A stretch of DNA of 64,000 nt from assembly GCF_008360935.1 (NCBI RefSeq), contig NZ_SRXO01000002.1:62001-126000 (forward strand), read 5' to 3'. The position numbers were made by a program, and so were the translations under genes. Below the pieces are notes generated by a model. It was given only the letters and a program-made list of their open reading frames with translations. It had not been told where the DNA came from and did not search any database. This document shows positions 24,732 to 32,602 of this stretch, one piece after another. How positions within the stretch are numbered: the first letter of the stretch is position 1; each line of letters opens with the position of its first letter. This DNA comes from Siccirubricoccus phaeus (GTDB lineage: Bacteria; Pseudomonadota; Alphaproteobacteria; Acetobacterales; Acetobacteraceae).

Positions 24732-27557
24732 TTACAGGATCCAGTTCACCGTCGCTGCCGTCGTGTCGGTCAGGGTGAAGTGAACCTCCCCCGCGCTCAG
24801 CATCTCGGCAGTGCCGCCGGCCAGCGCCTTGCCGTCATAGCTGACCGCATCGACATAGAGGTTGCGGTCGGTGGTGGCGGTGCCGCCATAGGCGTCGTTC
24901 AGGAACTTCACCGCCAGGGTGTGCTCGCCCGCGCCCCAGCTCCCCTGCACCGTCACCAGATCGGAAGCGCCGCTCCCATGCAGGCTGTGCGCCGTCTGGG
25001 TGCCGCCGATCTGCTTGCCGTCCACCAGCACCACATACTGCGCATTGCCGTTATAGGCATCCTGGCTGATCTTCAGCCCGATGCTGTCACTGCCGCTGCC
25101 CAGCACGGTGCCGAGGTCGGTCTTGTCGGCGACGCTGAAGGTGGCAGCGCCCTTGGCGTTCTGCGCGACATGGGTGGCAACGGTGGTGCCGTTATAGGCC
25201 ACGGAGTCGATGTGCAGGTTGCGGTCGGTGGCCTTGGTGCCGCCATGGGCATCGTTCAGGAAATTCACCGAGATGCTGTGGTTGCCCGCATCCCAGTCGC
25301 CCTTCACCGTGATGGTGTCGGAGACGCCGGCATCGTGCAGCGCCTTGGCCGTCAGCGTGCCGCCGATCTGCTTGCCGTCCACGCTGATGGTGTACTGGGC
25401 ATCGCCCTTCCAGGCATCCTCGCTGATCTTCAGCACCAGCGTGTCGCTGCCGGCGCCGAGGACCGCGCTGGCCTTGGCCGTGGCGCCGGGGATGGCGGTC
25501 GCGTCCTTCACGGTGAAGTCCGCGGCGCCCTTGCTGTTCTGCGCCACGTCGGTGGCGACCTTGGTGCCGTTATAGGTCAGCGAGTCGATGTGCAGGTTGC
25601 GGTCGGTGTCCTTGGTGCCGCCATGGGCGTCGTTCAGGAAGGTGACAGCAACCTTGTGGCTGCCGGCCGCCCAGTCGCCCTTCACCGTGATGGTGTCGGA
25701 GACGCCGGCATCGTGCAGCGCCTTGGCGGTCAGCGTGCCGCCCACCTGCTTGCCGTCGACGCTGATGGTGTACTGCGCATCGCCCTTCCAGGCGTCCTGG
25801 CTGATCTTCAGCACCATCGTGTCGCTGCCGCTGCCGATGGTCGTGCTGATGGTGTCGGACTTGGCCGGAACGGCGGTCTTGTCGGCCACGGTGAAGGTCG
25901 CCGCGCCGGCGCTCAGCAGTTCCGCCCCGGAGGAGACCTTGGTGCCGTTATAGGTGACGCCATCGACATAGAGGTTGCGGTCGGTGGTCGCGGTGCCGCC
26001 AAAAGCGTCGTTCAGGAAGGTGACGGCAACCTTGTGGCTGCCGGCCGCCCAGTCGCCCTTCACCGTGATGGTGTCGGAGACGCCGGCATCGTGCAGCGCC
26101 TTGGCGGTCAGCGTGCCGCCGATCTGCTTGCCGTCCACGCTGACGGTGTACTGCGCATTGCCGTTATAGGCGTCCTGGCTGATCTTCAGTACCAGGCTGT
26201 CGCTGCCGCTGCCGATCGTGGTGGTGGCCTTGGCGGGCGGCGTGGTCGGGGCGCTCGGCGTCGTTGGCGTCGTCGGCGTCGTCGGCGTGGTGGCCGGCGG
26301 CGCGGCGGTCCCGGAGCTGTAGATGTCGATGATCACCGGGTGGTCGCTGACCTGCACCGTGACGGTCTTGGTGTTGCTCGCGCTGGAGATGGCGGAGGTG
26401 CCGACCAGCGGATCATAGACCTTCACCGTGCCGGCGGTCTGGCCGAGGGTGAGGGTGACCGGCTGGCTGGCGACGTTGATGGCGCTGCGGCTCGCCTGGT
26501 TCCAGATATCCGGCTCCGCCCAGATCACCATCTGGTAGTGGCCATCGGATTTCTGCAGCAGCATCGTCTCGCCGGTGTTCGGCAGGCCGCTGACCGAGAT
26601 GTCGAGCGCGGAGGTCGCGAAGCTGGAGGCCTTGCTGCCATTGTCGGCCAGGATGGTGGTCAGGTTGTGGATGGCGGTCGCCACCTGCTTCGGCGAGCCG
26701 TCGCTGTGGAACAGGCCGAAGCTGCCCTCGATCTCGCTGGTGGAGCTGAGGTTGTTGTCCAGCAGCTCGTAGAGATAGGTGCGGGCGACGCCGTTCTTGG
26801 CGGCGTCCATCAGCAGGTTGAGGTCGAGCTTGGCCTGCACTGCCTCGGTGACGCCGCCGCCGCCCCAGGCCATGTCGTTCACGGCGGTGTAATAGTTGCT
26901 CTCGGTGATCTGCACCGGGTCATGCGGGTTCAGCAGCTTGGCATCGTTGATGCCCAGCATGAGGTTGTGCCGCGGCTGGTCGCCATTGCCGTAATAGACG
27001 TGCCAGGTGGCGTAGTCGGAAACGCCGCTCAGGTCGCCGATGACCGAGGCCGTCTGGCCGGTGATGCCGCCGACCGTCAGGTTCAGGATCGGAATGTCCT
27101 TCAGCAGCGGGTTGGCGTTGGTCTGGTCGTTCAGCATGGTCTGGATCTGCCGACCGAGGCTCAGATTGGCGCCGGTGTTCGAGCCGCCGTAATTGGCCGT
27201 CCAGATATTGATCTCGTTGAGACCCTCGATCCCGATCACGCTGCCCGGCGCCGCCTTCACCAGCGAGCTGATGTGCCCCAGGTCTTCCGAATAGTCGCCA
27301 TGCCGGTTGAACGCGGTAGACGTAACGATCAGGTCGAACTTGATGCCCTTCTCCGCCAGCGACTCGTAGAAGGGCTGGGTCCAGCCCTCATAGGGGACGC
27401 CGTCCCGGACGTATTTCACGCCGAGGTACTCGATGGCCTTGGTGATATTGTTCTGGTTAGCGTAGGCGGAGCCGCTGTCTTGCCATGAGATGTGAGTGTT
27501 TACACCGATGGTGCCGAGAAAGTCGGCGGCCCGCATCGAGACGTTGGTCGCAGCCAT
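24732..27557 (-). CDS. Clan GH-A-like glycoside hydrolase with four C-terminal carbohydrate-binding modules
   Basis: 941 residues from MAATNVSMRAADFLGTIGVN; GAGGA precedes the ATG. The N-terminal 410 residues look like a TIM-barrel glycosidase: IEYLGVKYVRDGVP at strand 2, the acid/base pair in GLNEIN (Glu115) and a probable nucleophile in QITESNYY (Glu219). A Thr/Pro linker (about 415-445) leads to four tandem modules of about 110 residues (448-558, 574-684, 700-808, 818-930), each with SDSLVLKISQDAY..., KALHDAGVSDTITVKGDW and TDRNL. These resemble Ca-dependent xylan-binding CBM60-type domains. There is no signal peptide, so type I secretion is possible. It probably trims or binds the cell's own exopolysaccharide; the substrate is unknown. 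Its promoter element is shared with the paralogue at 28183. Confidence 0.8.
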   Translation of the reverse strand: MAATNVSMRAADFLGTIGVNTHISWQDSGSAYANQNNITKAIEYLGVKYVRDGVPYEGWTQPFYESLAEKGIKFDLIVTSTAFNRHGDYSEDLGHISSLVKAAPGSVIGIEGLNEINIWTANYGGSNTGANLSLGRQIQTMLNDQTNANPLLKDIPILNLTVGGITGQTASVIGDLSGVSDYATWHVYYGNGDQPRHNLMLGINDAKLLNPHDPVQITESNYYTAVNDMAWGGGGVTEAVQAKLDLNLLMDAAKNGVARTYLYELLDNNLSSTSEIEGSFGLFHSDGSPKQVATAIHNLTTILADNGSKASSFATSALDISVSGLPNTGETMLLQKSDGHYQMVIWAEPDIWNQASRSAINVASQPVTLTLGQTAGTVKVYDPLVGTSAISSASNTKTVTVQVSDHPVIIDIYSSGTAAPPATTPTTPTTPTTPSAPTTPPAKATTTIGSGSDSLVLKISQDAYNGNAQYTVSVDGKQIGGTLTAKALHDAGVSDTITVKGDWAAGSHKVAVTFLNDAFGGTATTDRNLYVDGVTYNGTKVSSGAELLSAGAATFTVADKTAVPAKSDTISTTIGSGSDTMVLKISQDAWKGDAQYTISVDGKQVGGTLTAKALHDAGVSDTITVKGDWAAGSHKVAVTFLNDAHGGTKDTDRNLHIDSLTYNGTKVATDVAQNSKGAADFTVKDATAIPGATAKASAVLGAGSDTLVLKISEDAWKGDAQYTISVDGKQIGGTLTAKALHDAGVSDTITVKGDWDAGNHSISVNFLNDAHGGTKATDRNLHIDSVAYNGTTVATHVAQNAKGAATFSVADKTDLGTVLGSGSDSIGLKISQDAYNGNAQYVVLVDGKQIGGTQTAHSLHGSGASDLVTVQGSWGAGEHTLAVKFLNDAYGGTATTDRNLYVDAVSYDGKALAGGTAEMLSAGEVHFTLTDTTAATVNWIL
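24768..26216 (-). repeat. Four tandem ~360-bp module repeats inside the GH-like gene
   Basis: The CBM-coding units are highly similar at DNA level. A long stretch centred on the words cagtcgcccttcaccgtgat and ggtgtcggagacgccggcat recurs around 25293, 25672 and 26049. Modules 1 to 3 are closest to each other, and the last (nearest 24768) has diverged more. This points to recent internal duplication or gene conversion and possible length variation. Confidence 0.8.
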
Positions 27558-27575
27558 GTGATCGTCCTCACGAGA

Positions 27576-27608
27576 TTGTGTACGATCAACAGTGAGCAAT
27601 TTTTCGCG
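27576..27608 (-). promoter_or_regulatory. 5' element shared by the two GH-like genes (copy 1)
   Basis: The plus-strand text TTGTGTACGATC...GTGAGCAATTTTTCGCGG lies 18-51 bp upstream of the leftward ATG and matches the sequence upstream of the paralogue (29874-29909). Half-sites TGTACGAT and AGTGAGCA form an imperfect dyad. It could be an operator or a promoter core in an otherwise AT-richer stretch. Confidence 0.5.
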
Positions 27609-28149
27609 GCGACGATCAACGAAAAGTTGATATTGAATTTCACGTGTGCGATTACGAGCTTGGGACCTCGCCGATATCCGGAATTATATCGAATTCGGAG
27701 TTTTTTACTTAGCGGCAAGGAGAATGCGCTGCCGGACCGCTTCGACAGCGACAGCCTTCACCGGATTTTCCGGAACCCGCCGCCGGCGCCACGCCGCGAA
27801 GGCGCGTGCTTGCCGCTGCTGGCGGAGTCTTCGAGGTGGTGGTGATCAGCGTCGCGCGGGGGTGAACAGCGCGCCCGGCCGCACTACGCGGCAGCGCCGG
27901 GGCGGACGCAGCGCCGCGGCATCGGCAGGCGGGCTCGGCGGCCTCTCAGCCGGCGAAAGCGACATGGTGAGCGATGGTGGATGGTGCGGCGGGATGGGCG
28001 TGGCGACACCGCCTGGGGCCGCTGCGGCGTCGTGCCGGCAGGCCGAGCTGCGCAGGCGGCTCGAAGGAGGCCTGCCCCGGCCGGTGCCGCCGCCTGCCTG
28101 CCGCCGCCTTGCGGCAGGCGGCAGGACGGAAGGGCGGCACCGGGAAATT
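27609..28149. other. 541-bp non-coding stretch between the GH-like paralogues
   Basis: No credible gene is seen. The first 120 bp are unusually AT-rich for this window and hold small dyads (ATCAAC-gaaaa-GTTGAT; an imperfect TCCGgAATT...AATTcGGA). The rest is G+C-rich with a dyad near 28091-28122 (CTGCCGCC...GGCGGCAG). It serves as leader of the four-module gene and trailer of the one-module gene. Confidence 0.5.
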
Positions 28150-28176
28150 CCGCGAAGCCGCGATGCGGCTTCGCGG
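28150..28176 (-). terminator. Hairpin terminator of the second GH-like gene
   Basis: A perfect 12-bp stem CCGCGAAGCCGC-gat-GCGGCTTCGCGG starts 7 bp after the leftward stop at 28183. On the minus strand it is followed by AATTT. Position and stability fit an intrinsic terminator. Confidence 0.65.
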
Positions 28177-28182
28177 CTCTTG

Positions 28183-29859
28183 TCACATCGCCCAGTCGGC
28201 GGTGGCCGGCAGGGCGAAGTGCTTATGGCCGGCGCTCAGCAGCGTCGCCGAGCCGTCGGCGAGGTCGACGCCATCATAGCTGATACCTTCGACGTGCAGG
28301 TTGCGGTCGGTCTCCGGCGTGCCGGCATAGGCGTCGTTCAGGAAGTCCACCGTGACGGTGTGACGACCCTCCGACCAGTCGCCCTTGATGGTGACGATGT
28401 CGGGGGCATCGCGGCCCGCGACGGCATTGGCGGTCAGCGTGCCGCCCTGCTGCACACCATCCACGCTGACGGTGTAGCGCGCATTCTCCTGGTAGAAATC
28501 CTGGCTGATCTCCAGCACCAGCGCGTGGCTGCCGGCGCCGATCACGCTCCCGGCCGAGCCGCCCGTCTCGGGGGCCGCCGGCGCGGCCGGCGCGTCCGAC
28601 ACGACCCGCCCGCCGTCATCCGAGATGTCGATGATGATCGGGTGATCGCTGAGCTCGACCGTGATCCTGTCGCTGTTCGAGGCCTGCTCGATCGCGCCGG
28701 TGCCGCGCAGCGGGTCGTAGACCCTGATCGAATCGGCGACCTCGCCCAGGGAGATCGTCACCGATTGCGACGGCGCCCAGACCTCGCTCAGGCTCGACAT
28801 GCTCCAGATCACCGGCTCCGCCCAGAGGACGAGCTGGTGGTCGCCATCGGAGCTCTGCAGCAGCATGGATTTGCCGCTGGACGGCATTCCGCTGATCGAG
28901 ATGTCGAGCGGGTTGGTCGCGAAGCTCTCGGCGTTGCTGCCGTCATCGTGCAGCAGCGTGGTCAGGTTGTGGATCGCATCCGCCACCGGCTTGGGCGAGC
29001 CATCGCCGCGGAACAGGCCGAAGCTCCCCTCCAGGCTGCTGGTCGGCCGCAGGCCATTGTCCATCAGCTCGTAGAGGAAGGTGCGGGCGACGCCCATGCT
29101 CGCCGCATCCATCAGCAGGTTCAGGGTGAGCTTGGCCTGCACCGCCTCGCTCACGCCGCCGCCGAGCCAGGACATGTCATGGATGGCGTTGTAGTAGCCG
29201 CTCTCGGTGATCTGGACCGGGTCGTCGGGGGCCATGGCCTTCGCCGCGGAGACCCCGGCGGCCAGGGTGACGGCGGGCTGGTCGCCATTGCCGTAATAGA
29301 CGTGGAAGGTGCCGTAATCGGCGAAGGCGCTCATGTTGCCGAGCGGCCCGACGTCACGCTCCCGCAGTCCGCCCAGGGTGAGGTTGAGGACCTCGATGCC
29401 CCCCAACCCGGCATGGGCGTGCACTTGGTCGTAGAGCAGCTTCTGCACATCCCGGCCGAGGGCAAGGTTTGCGGCCGTGCTCTGGCCATTATAGGTCACC
29501 GGCCAGGTATTGACCTCGTTCAGCCCTTCGATCGAGACCACGCTGCCCGGTGCCGCCCGCACCAGCCGCTCGGCATTGTCCAGATCGTGCGCGTAATCGC
29601 CTGTCTCATTGAAGGCGTCCGAAGTGACAAGCAGGTTGAACTGCACGCCACGCTCCGCCAATTCGACATATTGGTCCAGCGTATAGCCGGCATGCGGCAC
29701 GCCATCCCGAATATAATTCACGCCGAGATAGTCGATCGCGGCGACGATCTTGTCCTGATGGGAATAGGGCAGCCCGGACCCCTTCCAGGCAAGATGCGTA
29801 TTGACACCTATAGTGTCGATAAAATCAGCAGCGCGCATGGCGACTTGGATATCTGCCAC
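28183..29859 (-). CDS. Clan GH-A-like glycoside hydrolase with one carbohydrate-binding module
   Basis: 558 residues, a close paralogue of the 941-residue protein at 24732. The same N-terminal barrel is present with identically placed candidate catalytic glutamates (Glu115 in GLNEVN, Glu219 in QITESGYY), DYLGVNYIRDGVP, and FHVYYGNGDQP. A short Ala/Pro linker (about 428-442) leads to a single C-terminal module (ISQDFYQENARYTVSVDG, GTPETDRNLHVEG). The long Thr-Pro linker and three of the four modules of the sister gene are absent. No signal peptide is seen. A duplicated enzyme with different numbers of binding modules suggests different reach or retention on the same polymer. Confidence 0.8.
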   Translation of the reverse strand: MADIQVAMRAADFIDTIGVNTHLAWKGSGLPYSHQDKIVAAIDYLGVNYIRDGVPHAGYTLDQYVELAERGVQFNLLVTSDAFNETGDYAHDLDNAERLVRAAPGSVVSIEGLNEVNTWPVTYNGQSTAANLALGRDVQKLLYDQVHAHAGLGGIEVLNLTLGGLRERDVGPLGNMSAFADYGTFHVYYGNGDQPAVTLAAGVSAAKAMAPDDPVQITESGYYNAIHDMSWLGGGVSEAVQAKLTLNLLMDAASMGVARTFLYELMDNGLRPTSSLEGSFGLFRGDGSPKPVADAIHNLTTLLHDDGSNAESFATNPLDISISGMPSSGKSMLLQSSDGDHQLVLWAEPVIWSMSSLSEVWAPSQSVTISLGEVADSIRVYDPLRGTGAIEQASNSDRITVELSDHPIIIDISDDGGRVVSDAPAAPAAPETGGSAGSVIGAGSHALVLEISQDFYQENARYTVSVDGVQQGGTLTANAVAGRDAPDIVTIKGDWSEGRHTVTVDFLNDAYAGTPETDRNLHVEGISYDGVDLADGSATLLSAGHKHFALPATADWAM

Positions 29860-29873
29860 GTCTTCGTCCCATG

Positions 29874-29909
29874 TTGTTGTGTACGATATTCAATGTGCAA
29901 TTTTTGCGG
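29874..29909 (-). promoter_or_regulatory. 5' element shared by the two GH-like genes (copy 2)
   Basis: TTGTGTACGATATTCAATGT and the following GCAATTTTTGCGG (plus-strand reading) lie just upstream of the leftward ATG at 29859. It matches copy 1 over TTGTGTACGAT and GNGCAATTTTT-GCGG with similar spacing. The rest of the gap up to 30027 shows no other feature. Confidence 0.5.
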
Positions 29910-30027
29910 TTTCGGCAAGCACAACTTGTGCTGGCGGCGCAGCTATGCCATCAGCAGCTTGCCCACCTGCCGACCGTTCCCAGAGATACTGGGTGTACTG
30001 AGCTTACATAACTTGACGAAAATGGGC

Positions 30028-30726
30028 TCAGGCGGCAGGAAAAGCCTGGAAAACCGCCGCTATCCGCGCCGCTCGGTAGCGCTCCGCCAAGCCCAGCGCC
30101 CTGGCTTCCGACGCCGCCGTCACCTCCGCCCACCAGCGCCGCATCGCCTCCGCCGCCGCCGGCGGGGCAGGCAGTGGCTCGGGTTCCGGCAGGGGGGCCG
30201 CCGCCCAGCATGCGGCGCAGGCCGCTTCCAGCGCTGCCTGTGCCGCGGCGGGCAGCGCGGCGAAGCGCGCCTGCGGCAGGGCGAGCTCGATCACCGCGCC
30301 ATGCAGCAGGCCGGGGGCCGGCGAGTCCGCCCGCGCCGCGCGGGTCACCACGGCCAGCGGGAAGGCGCGCTTCGCCTCCCGCGCGAAGCCCGCCGCCCAC
30401 AGCTCCTGCCCCGCCGCGATGCCGAGCCAATGGCGCAGCTCCGCCGCGGCCATGCCGCAGGGAAAGCCGCCGAAGGGCAGCAGCGCCGGGCTGGCCGGCA
30501 GCGGGCCGAAGGCAAGCGCGCCGCATTGCCCCGCCTCGCCCGGCACCCATTCGCCCATTTCGCCCGGCACCGGGCGCAACGCCATGCCAGTGCCGGCCAG
30601 GCGTGCCGCCAGCGCGGCGAAGGCCGCCTCGGCGCCCGGCGCGACGCGGATGCCAGGCGGGGCGGCGTCCGCCCGCGCGGCTGTGACCGGCAGTGCCAGA
30701 ACCGGCAGATGACGTCGCCGCAGCAT
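30028..30726 (-). CDS. Small exported protein resembling a shortened TRAP (DctP-type) receptor
   Basis: 232 residues from MLRRRHLPVLALPVTAARAD, a twin-Arg-like or Sec signal with an AxA-type cleavage region; GGAGTAGGTAAGG precedes the ATG. The middle (LLPFGGFPCGMAAAELRHWL, GQELWAAGF) and the end (FAALPAAAQAALEAACAAC; RYRAARIAAVFQAF) recall DctP receptors. The usual length is about 320-360 residues, and the substrate-binding Arg/Asn region is absent. No TRAP membrane subunits are nearby. It may be a degenerate or repurposed receptor, perhaps glycan-related. It is divergent from the pectate-lyase-fold gene, with only 40 bp between the starts. Confidence 0.6.
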   Translation of the reverse strand: MLRRRHLPVLALPVTAARADAAPPGIRVAPGAEAAFAALAARLAGTGMALRPVPGEMGEWVPGEAGQCGALAFGPLPASPALLPFGGFPCGMAAAELRHWLGIAAGQELWAAGFAREAKRAFPLAVVTRAARADSPAPGLLHGAVIELALPQARFAALPAAAQAALEAACAACWAAAPLPEPEPLPAPPAAAEAMRRWWAEVTAASEARALGLAERYRAARIAAVFQAFPAA

Positions 30727-30766
30727 GTCCTTACCTACTCCCTGTTGCAGCGGACAGGGAGCCAAC

Positions 30767-32398
30767 ATGGCAGACGAGACCGCGCGACGGCAGACATCCC
30801 CCCGGGTGGATCGCGCGGATGTTGTCGGCGCCATCGGGACGGACGGGCTGAACCGTCCGCTCTCCATCGCCGCGCTGCGCGGCAGCCGCATGGTCTCGGT
30901 GCGGGATCTCGGCGCCATCGGCGATGGCAGGCGGCATCCGCTCAGCGAGCGCTACCGCAGCCTGGCCGCCGCCCAGCGCGACTTCCCGCAGGCGACGAGC
31001 CTGCAGGACGAGATCGACTGGGCCGCCACCCAGGCGGCGATCGACCTGATCGCCAGGACCGGCGGCGGCACCGTCCTCTCGCCTGCCGGCACCTACATCT
31101 GCAACCGCAGCCTCACCTTCCCGGAATGCCGCGAATGGGGCGAGCGGGGCGCCGAGGTGAACTGGCTGGGCGAGGGGAAATACGCCACCACCTATCACTG
31201 GCCGGTCGATCTCGGCGAAGGCCAGTTCGCCGTGCTCTGCCCCGGCCGTCGCGCTCCGGCCGGGATGTATGAGGGGGTGTGGCAGGATATCGGCCTGCTC
31301 GGCCCGGCCCGCGTGGCGCCGCGGCCGGGGGTGATGCCGGCGGCGATGGATGGCTGGGGCTGGGGCTCCCGCCGCCGCATGACGCGCTGCCTGGCCAGCC
31401 GGTTCCGGGCAGGGCTCAGCATCGTCGGCGACCATTCGCGCTTCGAGGACGTGATCTGCCGCGAATGCTTCTACGCCGTGCATTTCCCGGCGCCGAGCGA
31501 GACGCTGTACGGCGATCTGCTGTTCGAGAAATGCATGTTCTCCGGCTGCTCCATGGCCGCCATCGCGGTGGCGCCGGAGGCGCAGATGGGCGGCTGCACG
31601 CTGGTCTCCTGCTATGTCGGCGGCTCCCCCTACGCGCTGCTGAAGGAGGCCGGGCCGGGCGATGCGGTACTGGTCAGCAATTCCGTCTTCCTCAACTGCA
31701 TGTTCGAATATGTCGGCAATGCCTGGATCCAGGATGCCAATGCGCCGCGCCGCGCGGTGATGCGCATCGTCAGCTTCGACACCTGCTACTTCCAGTGGTC
31801 GGACGAATGGCGCTGGACGCGGGCGCCGCGCGATGCGCTATGGGATCTGTACCGCGCGGAGCGGGTGAGCTGGCGGCAATTGAAGGAGCCCTTCGCCACC
31901 GTGCCGGGCGAGCAGGCGCTGCTGAAGGTGGCGCGTTCGGAAGGCTGCGAGATCCACGGCCATATCGGCCATCTGTTGCACAATTGCGCTGCGGCGCGGC
32001 GGCCGATGCTGCACCCGCAGACCGTGCGCGACGACAGCTTCCGCGGCTGGCGCCTGCTGGAGCAGGGCGGCTGGGACGCCTGCTTCGCCGCGGTGGCCGC
32101 GGAAGGCCCGGCGGTGGAGCGCGGCCAGGTGCTGGAATGGGCGCCGGGCGGGCGGGTGCGGCCCGGCAGGCCTGGCCCGACGCCGGTGGCGGGCATCTGC
32201 CTGATGCCGGCGCCGCCCGGCGGCCTCACGGTGATGGCGCTGCGCGGCGCGACGCTTTCGGTGCGGGCGCCGCAAGGCCAGGCGGATACGTGGCTGGTGA
32301 AGGGGCCGGACGGCACGGCACGGCCGGGCGGCAGGGAGGGCGCGATCGGCTGGTGCTTCGCGACGGGGGATGGGATGGCCACGCTGGCGATCGGCTAG
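30767..32398 (+). CDS. Right-handed beta-helix (pectate-lyase superfamily) protein
   Basis: 543 residues from MADETARRQTSPRVDRADVV; CAGGGAG precedes the ATG. The beta-helix N-cap is clear: VSVRDLGAIGDG, DWAATQAAIDLIARTGGGTV and SPAGTYICNRSL. Repeated short strands with aromatic/cysteine ladders follow (FEDVICRECFYAVHF, LLFEKCMFSGC, LVSNSVFLNCMFEYVG). The last 100 residues form a separate, Gly/Pro-rich domain. No signal peptide is evident. In glycan clusters such proteins act as lyases, epimerases or hydrolases of the polymer. No catalytic residues can be pinned here. It is the only rightward gene beside the long leftward glycan operon. Confidence 0.78.
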   Translation: MADETARRQTSPRVDRADVVGAIGTDGLNRPLSIAALRGSRMVSVRDLGAIGDGRRHPLSERYRSLAAAQRDFPQATSLQDEIDWAATQAAIDLIARTGGGTVLSPAGTYICNRSLTFPECREWGERGAEVNWLGEGKYATTYHWPVDLGEGQFAVLCPGRRAPAGMYEGVWQDIGLLGPARVAPRPGVMPAAMDGWGWGSRRRMTRCLASRFRAGLSIVGDHSRFEDVICRECFYAVHFPAPSETLYGDLLFEKCMFSGCSMAAIAVAPEAQMGGCTLVSCYVGGSPYALLKEAGPGDAVLVSNSVFLNCMFEYVGNAWIQDANAPRRAVMRIVSFDTCYFQWSDEWRWTRAPRDALWDLYRAERVSWRQLKEPFATVPGEQALLKVARSEGCEIHGHIGHLLHNCAAARRPMLHPQTVRDDSFRGWRLLEQGGWDACFAAVAAEGPAVERGQVLEWAPGGRVRPGRPGPTPVAGICLMPAPPGGLTVMALRGATLSVRAPQGQADTWLVKGPDGTARPGGREGAIGWCFATGDGMATLAIG

Positions 32399-32602
32399 GT
32401 TTGGGGGCGTTGCCCCCAAACCCCCAGCAGAGGGCGCTGCCCTCTGCACTCCCGCCGGGGGGTGGACCACCCCCCGGACCCTGGTGTGAGTTCTGTGGTT
32501 CAACCTGCCGACTCGGACCGGGGTCCGGGGCCAGGTCCTGGCCCCGGCGGAGGTGCAGGAGGCAGAGCCTCCTGCCGGGGCACGGGGGCGGAGCCCCCGT
32601 CC
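32399..32602. repeat. Hairpin-array intergenic repeat, copy A
   Basis: The convergent gap is a chain of stems: GTTTGGGGGC-gtt-GCCCCCAAAC (32399-32421), GCAGAGGGC-gct-GCCCTCTGC, the 23-bp palindrome CCGGGGGGTGG-a-CCACCCCCCGG, GGGGCCAGG-t-CCTGGCCCC, CAGGAGGC-aga-GCCTCCTG and ACGGGGGC-gga-GCCCCCGT. The first stem directly follows the beta-helix gene's stop, and the last lies next to the stop of the leftward gene, so both genes are probably terminated here. A related copy occupies 63011-63227; the segment 32488-32514 is inverted relative to that copy. Confidence 0.8.

Noticed and set aside
24768-26216. CRISPR-like array
   Set aside because: The repeats are ~360-bp coding modules in frame within one gene, with no short repeat-spacer structure. 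No CRISPR array was seen anywhere in the window.
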